A stretch of DNA of 64,000 nt from positions 1-64,000 of the forward strand of contig NZ_JABFAU010000001.1 of NCBI RefSeq assembly GCF_017168335.1, written 5' to 3'. The notes beneath the pieces are model-generated. The model was not told the DNA's origin. It was given only the letters and a program-made list of their open reading frames with translations, and did not search any database. This DNA comes from Rhodococcus sp. KRD162. GTDB lineage: Bacteria > Actinomycetota > Actinomycetes > Mycobacteriales > Mycobacteriaceae. Made by a program: the position numbers and the translations under genes. Positions 34,186 through 48,003 of the stretch are shown in pieces. The number at the start of each line of letters is the position of its first letter. Position 1 is the first letter of the stretch.

Positions 34186-37100
34186 TTGGCAGTCTCTAGC
34201 CAGACCAAGGCAGTTGTCGGAACACCGGGAGCCCCGAGGAGGGTTTCGTTCGCGAACATTCGCGAGCCGTTGGAGGTACCCGGTCTCCTCGATGTACAGA
34301 CGGATTCGTTCGAGTGGCTGGTAGGTGCGCAGAGTTGGCGTGACCGTGCCGCCGCCCGCGGAGACAGCAGTGTCTCCGGCGGACTCGAGGACATCCTGAC
34401 CGAGCTCTCTCCGATCGAGGATTTCTCGGGCTCGATGTCGCTCTCCTTCTCCGACCCACGATTCGACGAGGTCAAGGCCTCGACCGATGAGTGCAAGGAC
34501 AAGGACATGACGTACGCAGCTCCGCTGTTCGTCACGGCCGAGTTCATCAACAACAACACCGGTGAGATCAAGAGCCAGACGGTCTTCATGGGTGATTTCC
34601 CGATGATGACCGACAAGGGCACCTTCATCATCAACGGCACCGAGCGCGTCGTCGTTTCGCAGCTGGTGCGTTCTCCGGGCGTCTACTTCGATCATTCGAT
34701 CGACAAGACCACCGAGAAGGATCTGCACAGCGTCAAGGTCATCCCCGGACGTGGTGCATGGCTCGAGTTCGACGTCGACAAGCGCGACACCGTGGGCGTC
34801 CGTATCGACCGTAAGCGTCGTCAGCCCGTCACGGTGCTGTTGAAGGCTCTGGGTTGGTCCACCGAGCAGATCACCGAGCGCTTCGGCTTCTCCGAGATCC
34901 TCATGGCCACGCTGGAGAAGGACAACACCGCAGGTACCGACGAGGCTCTCCTCGACATCTACCGCAAGCTGCGTCCGGGCGAGCCGCCGACCAAGGAGTC
35001 GGCGCAGACCCTGCTGGAGAACCTGTTCTTCAAGGACAAGCGTTACGACCTCGCTCGCGTCGGTCGCTACAAGATCAACAAGAAGCTCGGCCTCAACGCG
35101 GGTCAGCCGATCGTGGCATCGACCCTCACCGAGGAAGACATCGTCGCGACCATCGAGTACCTGGTGCGTCTGCACGCAGGTGAGACCTCGATGACCGCAC
35201 CCGACGGCGTCGAGGTTCCGGTCGAGGTCGACGACATCGACCACTTCGGCAACCGTCGTCTGCGTACCGTCGGCGAGCTGATCCAGAACCAGATCCGCGT
35301 GGGCCTGTCCCGCATGGAGCGCGTCGTGCGCGAGCGGATGACGACTCAGGACGTCGAGGCGATCACGCCGCAGACCCTGATCAACATCCGTCCCGTCGTG
35401 GCTGCGATCAAGGAGTTCTTCGGAACCTCCCAGCTCTCGCAGTTCATGGACCAGAACAACCCGCTGTCGGGTCTGACGCACAAGCGTCGCCTGTCGGCAC
35501 TGGGACCCGGCGGTCTCTCTCGTGAGCGCGCCGGCCTCGAGGTCCGCGACGTTCACCCTTCGCACTACGGCCGCATGTGCCCCATCGAGACCCCGGAAGG
35601 CCCGAACATCGGCCTGATCGGATCGCTCTCGGTGTACGCACGGGTCAATCCGTTCGGCTTCATCGAGACCCCGTACCGCAAGGTCGTCGACGGCCAGGTG
35701 ACCGACGAGGTCGATTATCTGACTGCCGACGAGGAGGATCGCCACACGCTCGCGCAGGCGAACTCTCCCGTCGACGATTCGGGCCGCTTCACCGAGGACA
35801 AGATTCTCGTTCGTCGTAAGGGTGGAGAGGTCGAGTTCGTCTCGTCCGACGACATCGACTACATGGACGTCTCGCCTCGGCAGATGGTCTCGGTCGCCAC
35901 CGCGATGATCCCGTTCCTCGAGCACGACGACGCCAACCGTGCCCTGATGGGCGCGAACATGCAGCGTCAGGCCGTTCCGCTGGTGCGGAGCGAGGCTCCG
36001 ATCGTCGGTACCGGCATGGAGCTGCGCGCCGCTGTCGATGCAGGCGATGTCGTCATCTCGGAGAAGACCGGTGTCGTCGAAGAGGTTTCCGCCGATTACG
36101 TCACGGTCATGGCCGACGACGGATCACGTAAGACCTACCGGATGCGCAAGTTCGCGCGCTCCAACCAGGGCACGTGCGCCAACCAGCGTCCGATCGTGGA
36201 CGAGGGACAGCGCGTCGAGTCCGGTCAGGTCCTCGCCGACGGCCCCTGCACCGAGAACGGTGAGATGGCACTCGGCAAGAACCTGCTGCTGGCGATCATG
36301 CCGTGGGAGGGCCACAACTACGAGGACGCGATCATTCTGTCGCAGCGCCTCGTGGAAGAGGACGTCCTGACCTCGATTCACATCGAGGAGCACGAGATCG
36401 ATGCTCGCGACACCAAGCTCGGTGCCGAGGAGATCACTCGGGACATCCCGAACGTCTCCGACGAGGTCCTCGCGGATCTGGACGAGCGCGGCATCATCCG
36501 CATCGGTGCCGAGGTTCGTGACGGCGATGTGCTGGTCGGCAAGGTCACGCCGAAGGGCGAGACCGAGCTGACCCCCGAGGAGCGCCTGCTGCGCGCCATC
36601 TTCGGTGAGAAGGCTCGCGAGGTTCGCGATACCTCGCTCAAGGTTCCGCACGGCGAGAACGGAAAGGTCATCGGCATCCGCGTGTTCTCGCGTGATGACG
36701 ACGACGATCTGCCTCCCGGCGTCAACGAGCTGGTCCGCGTCTACGTCGCCCAGAAGCGCAAGATCCAGGACGGCGACAAGCTCGCAGGCCGCCACGGCAA
36801 CAAGGGCGTCATCGGCAAGATCCTCCCGCAGGAGGACATGCCGTTCCTGCCCGACGGCACCCCGATCGACATCATCCTCAACACCCACGGTGTGCCGCGT
36901 CGTATGAACATCGGTCAGGTCCTGGAAACCCACCTGGGTTGGATCGGCAAGACCGGTTGGAACGTGCAGATCGCCACGGACGGGACGAAGCCCGATTGGG
37001 CCGAGCGCCTGCCCGAGGAGATGTTGGCCGCTCCGGCCGACAGCAACATCGCCACCCCGGTGTTCGACGGTGCCAAGGAAAATCAGCTCGCCGGCCTGCT

Positions 37101-37674
37101 GGAGAGCACGATTCCCAACCGCGACGGCGAGCAGATGGTCGGTTCCGACGGAAAGGCCACGTTGTTCGACGGCCGCTCCGGCGAGCCGTTCCCGTACCCG
37201 GTGTCGGTGGGCTACATGTACATCATCAAGCTGCACCACTTGGTCGACGACAAGATCCACGCTCGTTCGACCGGGCCGTACTCGATGATCACGCAGCAGC
37301 CCCTCGGTGGTAAGGCCCAGTTCGGTGGACAGCGCTTCGGTGAGATGGAGTGCTGGGCCATGCAGGCCTACGGTGCCGCGTACACGCTGCAGGAGCTTCT
37401 CACCATCAAGTCGGACGACGTCGTCGGCCGCGTGAAGGTGTACGAGGCGATCGTCAAGGGCGAGAACATTCCCGAGCCCGGCATTCCCGAGTCCTTCAAG
37501 GTGCTCCTCAAGGAGCTCCAGTCGCTGTGCCTGAACGTGGAGGTGCTGTCTTCCGACGGCGCTGCCATCACGATGGCCGACGGCGACGACGAGGACCTCG
37601 AGCGTGCCGCAGCCAACCTGGGAATCAACCTTTCCCGCAACGAAGCTGCGACGGTCGACGATCTCGCTCAGTAG
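34186..37674 (+). CDS. rpoB: DNA-directed RNA polymerase subunit beta
   Basis: The beta subunit, 1162 residues from TTG 34186. GGAAGGA (34173-34179) lies 6 bases before this TTG, and the resulting N-terminus ([20 protein letters not shown]) parallels the TTG start used in M. tuberculosis. An in-frame GTG at 34168 (MLEG-type start) and an ATG at 34129 are weaker. The rifampicin region [35 protein letters not shown] is wild type, with Asp422, His432 and Ser437 at the common resistance positions. Downstream blocks include [20 protein letters not shown] and [19 protein letters not shown]. rpoC follows after 97 bases. Confidence 0.96.
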   Translation: MAVSSQTKAVVGTPGAPRRVSFANIREPLEVPGLLDVQTDSFEWLVGAQSWRDRAAARGDSSVSGGLEDILTELSPIEDFSGSMSLSFSDPRFDEVKASTDECKDKDMTYAAPLFVTAEFINNNTGEIKSQTVFMGDFPMMTDKGTFIINGTERVVVSQLVRSPGVYFDHSIDKTTEKDLHSVKVIPGRGAWLEFDVDKRDTVGVRIDRKRRQPVTVLLKALGWSTEQITERFGFSEILMATLEKDNTAGTDEALLDIYRKLRPGEPPTKESAQTLLENLFFKDKRYDLARVGRYKINKKLGLNAGQPIVASTLTEEDIVATIEYLVRLHAGETSMTAPDGVEVPVEVDDIDHFGNRRLRTVGELIQNQIRVGLSRMERVVRERMTTQDVEAITPQTLINIRPVVAAIKEFFGTSQLSQFMDQNNPLSGLTHKRRLSALGPGGLSRERAGLEVRDVHPSHYGRMCPIETPEGPNIGLIGSLSVYARVNPFGFIETPYRKVVDGQVTDEVDYLTADEEDRHTLAQANSPVDDSGRFTEDKILVRRKGGEVEFVSSDDIDYMDVSPRQMVSVATAMIPFLEHDDANRALMGANMQRQAVPLVRSEAPIVGTGMELRAAVDAGDVVISEKTGVVEEVSADYVTVMADDGSRKTYRMRKFARSNQGTCANQRPIVDEGQRVESGQVLADGPCTENGEMALGKNLLLAIMPWEGHNYEDAIILSQRLVEEDVLTSIHIEEHEIDARDTKLGAEEITRDIPNVSDEVLADLDERGIIRIGAEVRDGDVLVGKVTPKGETELTPEERLLRAIFGEKAREVRDTSLKVPHGENGKVIGIRVFSRDDDDDLPPGVNELVRVYVAQKRKIQDGDKLAGRHGNKGVIGKILPQEDMPFLPDGTPIDIILNTHGVPRRMNIGQVLETHLGWIGKTGWNVQIATDGTKPDWAERLPEEMLAAPADSNIATPVFDGAKENQLAGLLESTIPNRDGEQMVGSDGKATLFDGRSGEPFPYPVSVGYMYIIKLHHLVDDKIHARSTGPYSMITQQPLGGKAQFGGQRFGEMECWAMQAYGAAYTLQELLTIKSDDVVGRVKVYEAIVKGENIPEPGIPESFKVLLKELQSLCLNVEVLSSDGAAITMADGDDEDLERAAANLGINLSRNEAATVDDLAQ

Positions 37675-37683
37675 TTCTGTGAT

Positions 37684-37728
37684 CCCCGTGCCTGCGTCAC
37701 CGCAGGCACGGGGGTGATCACGCTTTTT
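37684..37728 (+). terminator. Terminator-like hairpin between rpoB and rpoC
   Basis: A perfect 13-bp stem (CCCCGTGCCTGCG at 37684-37696 with CGCAGGCACGGGG at 37701-37713) and a TCAC loop, followed 10 bases later by TTTTT at 37724-37728. Because rpoB and rpoC must be expressed together it is more likely an attenuator or RNA-processing site than a full stop. Confidence 0.65.
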
Positions 37729-37771
37729 CTGATTCGGTATCACAACACCCATAACGGGGAAAGGAAGTTAC

Positions 37772-41728
<3,957 letters not shown>

Positions 41729-41749
41729 AGCGACTCCGTCGCACAGCTG

Positions 41750-41789
41750 ACAGGGCCCCGCATCGACTTCGGTCGATGCGGGGCTCTGT
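41750..41789 (+). terminator. Intrinsic terminator after rpoC with TTCG tetraloop
   Basis: ACAGGGCCCCGCATCGAC (41750-41767) pairs with GTCGATGCGGGGCTCTGT (41772-41789) around a TTCG loop; only one G:T occurs. The following CGTTTCG is a short T run. This is an 18-bp stem and a convincing end of the rpoBC transcript. Confidence 0.9.
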
Positions 41790-41841
41790 CGTTTCGAGAG
41801 AGCAGCGGTGAGTTTTGCTTGCCACTCGGGTCGGTAACGGT

Positions 41842-42228
41842 ATGACTGAACAATCCAGCACCATCGCGAACATCGGCGTGGCCATGTTCACCGTCGCAGA
41901 CCAGGACGCCGCTCTCGAGTTCTATTCACGCGTACTCGGCTTCGAGATTCGCGGAGATCTGCGCTTCGGACCCGAGGGCGAGAATCGTTGGTTGGAGGTG
42001 GCACCTCCCGGTTCGACGGCGCGTCTGGCCCTCAATCCGCCGATGGGGGGCACGCCCGGTGGCGGGTCCATCGGCGTCGAGACTGCCGATGTCGCGGCCG
42101 AGCATGCGCGGTTGAGTGCTCTCGGCGACGTCGATCTCGACGATTTCATGGAGGAGGTGGACGGTGTGCCGCCGATGTTCGCCCTTCGCGATCCCGACGG
42201 TAACTCGATCTGGGTCGTGCAGGCCTGA
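41842..42228 (+). CDS. VOC family (glyoxalase-like) protein
   Basis: A 128-residue single-module VOC protein beginning MTEQSSTIANIGVAMFTVAD. It has DQDAALEFYSRVLGFEIRGD at the first beta-alpha unit and FALRDPDGNSIWVVQA at the end, where Asp-Pro-Asp-Gly-Asn precedes the usual metal-ligand position. The expected His at the first beta strand is replaced by Val/Ala, so metal binding is unsure. The true reaction cannot be told; members range from glyoxalases to dioxygenases and resistance proteins. It follows rpoC's terminator and is probably transcribed alone. Confidence 0.85.
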   Translation: MTEQSSTIANIGVAMFTVADQDAALEFYSRVLGFEIRGDLRFGPEGENRWLEVAPPGSTARLALNPPMGGTPGGGSIGVETADVAAEHARLSALGDVDLDDFMEEVDGVPPMFALRDPDGNSIWVVQA

Positions 42229-42317
42229 CGGATCTGCCGGGATGTTTCTGATCGACGACGGCGAAGGTGGTGCGTCGATTGTTGTCCGGTCGCCCACCTC
42301 AATCACGAGGAGGTCGT

Positions 42318-42740
42318 TCATTCGTGGTGGCAGACGGCCTCGAGGTCGATGCCGTTGAGGTCGCGCACGAATGATCCGTAGTACGTCGCGTGGTACTCCG
42401 GCTGTAGTCCCGGTGGCCGGAGCTCGATCGCTCCTGCTGCCAGGGCCGCGGCGTGGAATGCATCGACCGTGGCTCGGTCTTGTGCACTGAACGCGAGATG
42501 GGTGTGCGGTCCGATAGCCGACTCCGGTGCGTCGACGATCCAGAAGAAGGGCTTCACCTGAGCCCAACCGAATGCGATCATGGCGAGCTGGTTCGCCTCG
42601 GGAGTGTGCGGTACCCGCATGATCTCGGTGATCCCGAGCGGTTTCAGTGCAGCACCGTAGAACTCGGCGCTGGCGGCGAGATCGGCTACGCCGATGTTGA
42701 GGTGGTCGATTTGGGATCCGGTGCGGTCGGTGTTCGTCAT
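42318..42740 (-). CDS. VOC family protein
   Basis: A 140-residue VOC protein starting MTNTDRTGSQIDHLNIGVAD, with His13 in IDHLNIGV as the typical first metal ligand. It continues DLAASAEFYGAALKPLGITE and PHTHLAFSAQDRATVDAFHA, and ends with SFVRDLNGIDLEAVCHHE, placing Glu at the last ligand position. This is the standard metal-binding pattern. The chosen ATG at 42740 avoids a long upstream extension without family similarity. It is divergent from the phosphatase gene at 42862. The substrate is unknown. Confidence 0.85.
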   Translation of the reverse strand: MTNTDRTGSQIDHLNIGVADLAASAEFYGAALKPLGITEIMRVPHTPEANQLAMIAFGWAQVKPFFWIVDAPESAIGPHTHLAFSAQDRATVDAFHAAALAAGAIELRPPGLQPEYHATYYGSFVRDLNGIDLEAVCHHE

Positions 42741-42861
42741 GCGTTCGAGTTTTGCCGAGATCGCGGACGAGTTCGGTCCTGAATGGGTTGGATCGGTCGT
42801 GTTCACCTCGGCGTCGAGTCGATGACGGTCGGAGTTTGCCCGGGCACGACAGTCTCGAACA

Positions 42862-44475
42862 ATGGTGAGACGGGGTAACGAGATACGGATCGGGCGGGAC
42901 ATCTCTCTACGGGCGGGGGCCACGCGCCGACAGTTTTTGACGTGGAGTGCGTTGGTCGGGGCACTGGCGTTCACTCCCGAACTCGCGGGCGCGACGGCAC
43001 ACGCGCAGTCGGTTGTGACCCCCGACTACCCGTTCCGACTCGGCGTTGCCTCGGGTGATCCGCTGCCCGATTCGGTGGTGCTGTGGACCAGGCTTGCCAC
43101 CGATCCTTTTGCGCCGCTGGGCGGAATGACCCCTGGCGTGGTGCCGGTACGGTGGCAGATCGCAGCGGACGAGAGATTCGCGAACATCACCCGCGAGGGG
43201 ATCGAACTCGCCACCGAGTTCGACGGCTGGTCGATTCACGTCGACGTCCGAGGTCTCGATTCCGCTCGCGAGTACTTCTATCGTTTCCTCGTCGGACCGC
43301 ACGCCAGTCCGGTGGGGCGCACCAAGACTGCGCCGGCGGTGGGGCAGCCGCTCGCGAGGCTCGATTTCGCCTGGGCATCGTGCCAGAAATGGGAGGACGG
43401 CTACTTCGGCGCGTACCAGGACCTGGCGGCGTCGAACCTGGACGTGGTGTTCTTTCTGGGCGACTACATCTACGAGTACGCGATCAAGGACCAGGGCGCG
43501 CGTCAGGGACAGCCGCGCACCGAGTCGGCGGCGCGCGAGACCATGGTGCTCTCCGATTACCGTGATCGGTACGCCCTGTACAAAGCCGACGAGAATCTGG
43601 CTGCTGCGCATGCGTCGGCGCCGTTCGTCTCGACGTTCGACGACCACGAGGTGGACAACAACTGGGCCTCGCAGATCAGCCAAGACAACGATGATCCGCG
43701 AGAGTTCCTGCTACGCAGAGCCGATGCGTTCAAGGCGTGGTGGGAGAACACTCCGGTTCGTGCGAACCTGAAGCCCGTCGGCCCGGACATGAAGGTCTAC
43801 CGCCGGTTCACCTTCGGCGATCTGGTGGACTTCTCGGTGCTGGACACGCGGCAGTACCGCAGCGACCAGGCGCACGGGGACGGCGAGCATGCGCAGGACG
43901 CCGAGACTGCCGACCCGTCGCGCACCATTACCGGTGCGGCACAGGAACAGTGGATTCTGGACGGCTTCGCATCACCGTCGACCTGGAACTTTCTGGCGCA
44001 CCAGACGGTCATCTCCGATCTGGCGCGGGGAATCGGCAGTGAACGCAAGGTCGGTATGGATCCGTGGAGCGGGTACGAGGCCTCGCGTCACCGAATCCTC
44101 GACGGTGCCCGGGATCGCGGTACGAAGAACGTGGCGTCCATCGTCGGCGATATCCACCGCACGATCGTCTCGGAACTGCGTCGCGACTACCAGGATGGGG
44201 TCTCACCGGTGCAGGGCGTCGAGATTGCGACCACGTCCATCGCGTCGGGCAAGGACGGTGCCGATGTGGACTCCGCCGGTGCGGCGATCGCCGAGGCCTC
44301 GCCGCACGTCAAGTACGGCAACGCCCGGCGCGGCTATCTCCGTAGCACGCTGACGAACACCGAATGGCATTCGGAGGTCCGGGTTCTCGATGCGGTGTCG
44401 ACGCCCGGCAAGCCGGTTCGCACCGCCGCAGCCGTCACCGTCCCCGAGGGCCGTCCCGAGATTCAGTTGGGTTGA
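42862..44475 (+). CDS. phoD: PhoD-family alkaline phosphatase/phosphodiesterase, Tat-exported
   Basis: A 537-residue PhoD-type enzyme. The N-terminus carries a twin-arginine signal (ATRRQFLTWSALVGALAF, about residues 19-36). Conserved parts are FRLGVASGDPLPDSVVLWTR, DFAWASCQKWEDGYFGAYQD, FFLGDYIYEY, FDDHEVDNNWA and HRTIVSELRRD; the Asp, Asn and His residues in these make the calcium/iron metal centre. It would hydrolyse phosphate esters or diesters outside the cell. No Pho-box-like repeat was recognised upstream. The start is ATG 42862 without a strong ribosome-binding site. Confidence 0.88.
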   Translation: MVRRGNEIRIGRDISLRAGATRRQFLTWSALVGALAFTPELAGATAHAQSVVTPDYPFRLGVASGDPLPDSVVLWTRLATDPFAPLGGMTPGVVPVRWQIAADERFANITREGIELATEFDGWSIHVDVRGLDSAREYFYRFLVGPHASPVGRTKTAPAVGQPLARLDFAWASCQKWEDGYFGAYQDLAASNLDVVFFLGDYIYEYAIKDQGARQGQPRTESAARETMVLSDYRDRYALYKADENLAAAHASAPFVSTFDDHEVDNNWASQISQDNDDPREFLLRRADAFKAWWENTPVRANLKPVGPDMKVYRRFTFGDLVDFSVLDTRQYRSDQAHGDGEHAQDAETADPSRTITGAAQEQWILDGFASPSTWNFLAHQTVISDLARGIGSERKVGMDPWSGYEASRHRILDGARDRGTKNVASIVGDIHRTIVSELRRDYQDGVSPVQGVEIATTSIASGKDGADVDSAGAAIAEASPHVKYGNARRGYLRSTLTNTEWHSEVRVLDAVSTPGKPVRTAAAVTVPEGRPEIQLG

Positions 44476-44484
44476 TGCCGACGG

Positions 44485-44826
44485 TCACTGACGAATGGCG
44501 AACATCGGCATCGCCAGACCGAGCAGCATCACGGTGAACAGGAACCATGCCGCGCCCTGCCAGACCGGCCACGTGCCACCGGCGCGATAGGACCTGTAGC
44601 CCAACGCCAGAGCACCGATGCCGCCGAGGAAGCACACCGCAGGGACCGATGCGGCCAAGAACGGATTCGTGCGGTCGACGGCGAGGAACACCGCGGTCAG
44701 CGTCGCGGCCACCGCCACCATGCCCGCGCAGTATCCCGCCGCTCTGCGGATGGCAACAGGGTCATTCCAGCGCTTTTCGACGTCGCGGTCGGCAATTGTG
44801 CGTTCGGTCGGATCGTCGTCGTTCAT
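44485..44826 (-). CDS. Hypothetical three-span membrane protein
   Basis: A 113-residue protein with a hydrophilic, acidic N-terminus (NDDDPTERTIADRDVEKRWN) and three predicted membrane spans: about residues 33-50 (AGMVAVAATLTAVFLAV), 56-76 (FLAASVPAVCFLGGIGALAL) and 90-110 (GAAWFLFTVMLLGLAMPMFA). I recognise no family or function. It ends 9 bases from the phoD stop (convergent) and lies 45 bases from the end of the upstream GMC oxidase gene, so it could be the second gene of that transcript. Confidence 0.7.
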   Translation of the reverse strand: MNDDDPTERTIADRDVEKRWNDPVAIRRAAGYCAGMVAVAATLTAVFLAVDRTNPFLAASVPAVCFLGGIGALALGYRSYRAGGTWPVWQGAAWFLFTVMLLGLAMPMFAIRQ

Positions 44827-44871
44827 ACCTGTGGGCTACCCGTTCGGTGCGGGTCTACCCACGTCGGACGG

Positions 44872-46512
44872 TCAGCGCCCGTCGGAGATGATCTGCGCGA
44901 CGTTGCGTTCGGCGAGCGCGGTGATGGTCAGTGACGGGTTGGCTGCTCCCGTGCTGCCGGGGATCAGCGCACCGTCGACGACGTAGAGCCCGGGGTGGCC
45001 CTTGACTCGGCCGTACCCGTCGGTGACGTCGCCGAGTACCGCGCCGCCGAGTGGGTGGGCGGTGAAGGTGTCGTCGACATCGCGGGTGAAGGGCTCGGCC
45101 GCGACGAGGGTTCCGCCGGCCTGAGCCATCCGATTCTGTACGGCGCGTAGGGATTCGACGGTGTCGCGACTGCCGCCCTTGGGCCAGTTCAGGGTCAAAC
45201 GGTCGGTGGCAGAATCGAATCCGAAATTACCGCGCAGCGGGTCGATGGTCATACCGAGCGAGCCGATGAAGCCGAGATTGACCGGAACGCCTGGGACGTA
45301 CCAGTTCTCGACGGTCAGCGGAAGGCCGGTGTCGTCGACGATGCGGGAGGCGCACGGCGCTCCCTGCGGTCCGGCGGACATCGGGCCGAGCGATCGTGTC
45401 ATCGAGGCGTCGCCGTTGGTACCCCAGCCGGTGCCGACGAATTCGTTCAGGTTCCCCAGCGCTCCGGTGGTGCGGGCGCGCATCAGCAGTTCGGTGGTGC
45501 CGATGGATCCGGCTCCGAGGACGAGGGTGTCGCAGGTGATGGTGCGAGTTTCGAGAACGTTGCCGAAGGGGTCGAGGCGTTCGACGTCGACGCGGTAGCG
45601 GCCGCCGGATTCGGTTCCGATCGCTGCGACGCGGTGGCTGTGGCACACGGTTGCGCGGCCGGTGGCCTCGGCCTGGGGGATGTAATTCTGCGTCAGGTCG
45701 TGCTTGGCGCCGTTGGAGTTGCCGAAGGTGCTTGCGCCGACGGTGGCGGATGGGCGGGATCGGCCGGCGAGCTCGTCACGGACGATGTTCCAGTTCCAGT
45801 TGCCGTCGACGGCCTCGGGGGTGAAGCCGGCTCGGCGAGCGTGGTCGTCCCAGGTTCGCGAGTGCGCGAAGTTGGGGCTGTTGTAGATGTCCTCGGGCAT
45901 CGCCGACGGCCGGAGCATGGAGCGGGCCTTGGGGTACCAGGTGGCGGCCATCTCGTCGTAGTTCAGGCGTCCGCCGAAGGAGAGGTCGAAGAACTTCTTG
46001 TCCGGGGCGATCGTCACGCCGGTGTAGACGATCGAGCCGCCGCCGACGGCGGCCCCGCGCCAGACGGAAAGGTTTTCGAAGCGGGTGGTGTCGAGCACGC
46101 CGTCGAATACGTCGACGGGACCCACGGGCATTCCGGTGATGTTGGTGAACGAACTCTGCTGCCACAGTCCGCGTCCGTCGGCGGTCATGTCTGCGGTGAA
46201 GATTTCCCGCCACGGGTCGCGGGGCCAGCGCAGTCCACGCTCGAGTACGGTCACCTGGCTGCCCGCCTGTGCCAGGCGCAGCGCCGCGGCGCTGGCACCG
46301 AACCCGGAGCCGATGACGATGACGGGGGAGTGGTCTGCTGGGCGCGGTGGGTCGGCGAACAGTTCGGGAACCAGTGACCGAATTCGTTCGGCACCGATGG
46401 GCAGTGCGCCTGCGGTGGCCGAACCCGGCATGCCGGCAGAGCTCAGCACGGGAGCGGCAGCAGCGCCGAGCATTCCGGCAGCGGCCAGCCTGAGCAGTTG
46501 CCTTCGGTTCAC
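44872..46512 (-). CDS. GMC oxidoreductase, cholesterol-oxidase-like, Tat-exported
   Basis: A 546-residue flavoenzyme of the class I cholesterol oxidase (GMC) type. The GTG at 46512 has AGGGGGA upstream and gives VNRRQLLRLAAAGMLGAAAA, a twin-arginine signal. The FAD loop is VIVIGSGFGASAAALRLAQA. AAVGGGSIVYTGVTIAPDKK and LGAGSIGTTELLMRARTTGA match cholesterol oxidases, as does the C-terminal HPLGG with His486 and NPSLTITALAERN with Asn525, the expected active-site pair. It probably oxidises a 3-beta-hydroxysteroid or related alcohol extracellularly; sterol specificity is inferred. Confidence 0.85.
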   Translation of the reverse strand: MNRRQLLRLAAAGMLGAAAAPVLSSAGMPGSATAGALPIGAERIRSLVPELFADPPRPADHSPVIVIGSGFGASAAALRLAQAGSQVTVLERGLRWPRDPWREIFTADMTADGRGLWQQSSFTNITGMPVGPVDVFDGVLDTTRFENLSVWRGAAVGGGSIVYTGVTIAPDKKFFDLSFGGRLNYDEMAATWYPKARSMLRPSAMPEDIYNSPNFAHSRTWDDHARRAGFTPEAVDGNWNWNIVRDELAGRSRPSATVGASTFGNSNGAKHDLTQNYIPQAEATGRATVCHSHRVAAIGTESGGRYRVDVERLDPFGNVLETRTITCDTLVLGAGSIGTTELLMRARTTGALGNLNEFVGTGWGTNGDASMTRSLGPMSAGPQGAPCASRIVDDTGLPLTVENWYVPGVPVNLGFIGSLGMTIDPLRGNFGFDSATDRLTLNWPKGGSRDTVESLRAVQNRMAQAGGTLVAAEPFTRDVDDTFTAHPLGGAVLGDVTDGYGRVKGHPGLYVVDGALIPGSTGAANPSLTITALAERNVAQIISDGR

Positions 46513-46644
46513 GAAAAGTCCCCCTACTTGACTCACGGACAGCGTTGTCGATTGTGTCGTGTTTGTGACGAGAAAGCCAACGGTTCGGTCGGAATTGAGG
46601 ATGCTTCCCAGCCGGGCCTCAGGTTTGCCTGTCAGACTTCGCTC

Positions 46645-47610
46645 ATGGTGTGGGCATCGGTGGCCGTGTTGCTGCTCGTCGCAGCGGTGACCGGCATAGT
46701 TGCGCATCTTCTCGACGCCCGATCACAGCCGATGCTCGTCGCAGCCGCGTTGGCACATGTCCTCATGCTCGCCGCTGTGCCCGGCACGGCCGCGGCCGGT
46801 ATCGCGTTCGGGGGTTGGGGTGTGGCGGCCGGTCTGCTGGTGTCCGCAGGCGCCGTGGCGACACAAGTGCCGCTGCATCGGGTGCCGCTGCATCGGGCCC
46901 GCGCCGACACCGATTCCGAGGGCTCGCCGTTGACGGTGTTGCACGCCAATATCTGGCTGGGCCAGGCCGATCTGGATGCACTTGTTGCGCTCGTGGACAC
47001 GCATCGACCGGATGTGTTGACGCTCGTGGAGCTGACGCCCGAGGCCGACGCGCAACTCCGCCCGAGGCTGTCCGAGCTGTTGCCGTACGTGCATGTCAGC
47101 GCTGCTGCGGGCGGCGAGGGCACCGGAATCTACAGCCGTTGTCCGCTCGTCGACCAGCAGCGCCACGACGGCTTCGTCACCGAGCTGCTCTCTGCTCGGG
47201 TGCAGATGCCGGGCCGTCCGCTGGTGTTCGCGGTGCACCCGGTGCCGCCGTGGCCGCGCGAGCCGTCGGAGTGGGTTCGTGAACTGGGTCTGTTGCGGCA
47301 ACTGCTGGCGAAGATTCCCGTCGACGACGGCCCGGTGGTGGTGGCGGGCGACTTCAACGCAACGCATGATCATCGGCGATACCGTGACCTGCAGGACGGC
47401 CGGTTCGTCGATGCCGCGGTGGCGGCCGGGGCCGGGATGCTCAGGACGTACCCGGCGCACACCTGGTATCCGCCCGTCATCGCCATCGACCATGTTCTGG
47501 TGGCCGACCTGCAGGTCAGGTCCGTCGAGGTCGTGACGATTCCCGGCTCGGACCACCGCGGCATTCTGGCTCGGTTGGCGTTCGGTCCCGAACTAGGACT
47601 GCGCGGGTAA
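46645..47610 (+). CDS. Membrane-anchored endonuclease/exonuclease/phosphatase (EEP) family protein
   Basis: A 321-residue protein with two or three N-terminal membrane spans (about residues 1-85) and an extracytoplasmic EEP domain. Motifs in order are LTVLHANIWLGQ with Asn for metal, TLVELTPEADAQL with the catalytic Glu, VVVAGDFNATHDH, and PGSDHRGILARLAF with the final Asp-His. Proteins of this layout act as phosphodiesterases or phosphatases on lipids or nucleic acids, and the substrate here is unknown. The start is ATG 46645 (a GTG follows 3 bases on). Its 3' end overlaps the convergent VOC gene by 18 bases. Confidence 0.87.
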   Translation: MVWASVAVLLLVAAVTGIVAHLLDARSQPMLVAAALAHVLMLAAVPGTAAAGIAFGGWGVAAGLLVSAGAVATQVPLHRVPLHRARADTDSEGSPLTVLHANIWLGQADLDALVALVDTHRPDVLTLVELTPEADAQLRPRLSELLPYVHVSAAAGGEGTGIYSRCPLVDQQRHDGFVTELLSARVQMPGRPLVFAVHPVPPWPREPSEWVRELGLLRQLLAKIPVDDGPVVVAGDFNATHDHRRYRDLQDGRFVDAAVAAGAGMLRTYPAHTWYPPVIAIDHVLVADLQVRSVEVVTIPGSDHRGILARLAFGPELGLRG

Positions 47611-47967
47611 TTGCTGCAGCGACCACTGGTTGCCATCGGGGTCGGCGAAGTACACGAAGGTACCCCAGCCCTCGTCCTTGGGTGGTTCGACGGTCAGGCC
47701 CACGGCGGTGAGGTGCTCGTAGGCATCCTGGGCGCTGTCGACGACCATCAGGGTTCCGGCTCCCTTGCCCGGCTCTGCCTCGGTGATGCCTTCGCCGATG
47801 ACGATGGAGCAGGCCGAACCCGGGGGAGTGAGCTGAACGTATCGGATGCCGTCCCAGGGGCGCGCGTCGTGGTCGGCGTTGAAACCGATCGAGGTGTAGA
47901 AGTCCTTGGCGCGGTCGACATCGGTGACGGCGAGGGTGACGAGTTCGATCTTCATGGTGAGGTTCAT
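47593..47967 (-). CDS. VOC family protein
   Basis: A 124-residue VOC-domain protein. It starts MNLTMKIELVTLAVTDVDRA, followed by KDFYTSIGFNADHD, and ends FVYFADPDGNQWSLQQLPAQ, with a Gln/Trp-containing terminal strand typical of the bleomycin-resistance-like subgroup. The second Met (47955) is an alternative start. No metal His is obvious in the first strand, so a binding rather than catalytic role is possible. It is the third single-module VOC gene within 6 kb, but the three are not close copies. Confidence 0.83.
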   Translation of the reverse strand: MNLTMKIELVTLAVTDVDRAKDFYTSIGFNADHDARPWDGIRYVQLTPPGSACSIVIGEGITEAEPGKGAGTLMVVDSAQDAYEHLTAVGLTVEPPKDEGWGTFVYFADPDGNQWSLQQLPAQS

Positions 47968-48003
47968 GGACGATTGACGGCAATTGCGGACATATTCGGT
48001 CCG

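Noticed and set aside
33796-35925. Long antisense frame over rpoB and its leader
   Set aside because: Composition is that of reverse-complemented rpoB (Arg/Asp/Val/Leu runs); no recognisable domain.
42741-42974. N-terminal extension of the VOC gene by 78 residues
   Set aside because: It would overlap the divergent phoD gene start and lacks VOC similarity.
41842-47967. Three VOC genes considered as a recent duplication cluster
   Set aside because: The three proteins differ in metal-site pattern, strand and flanking genes and share only general family motifs.
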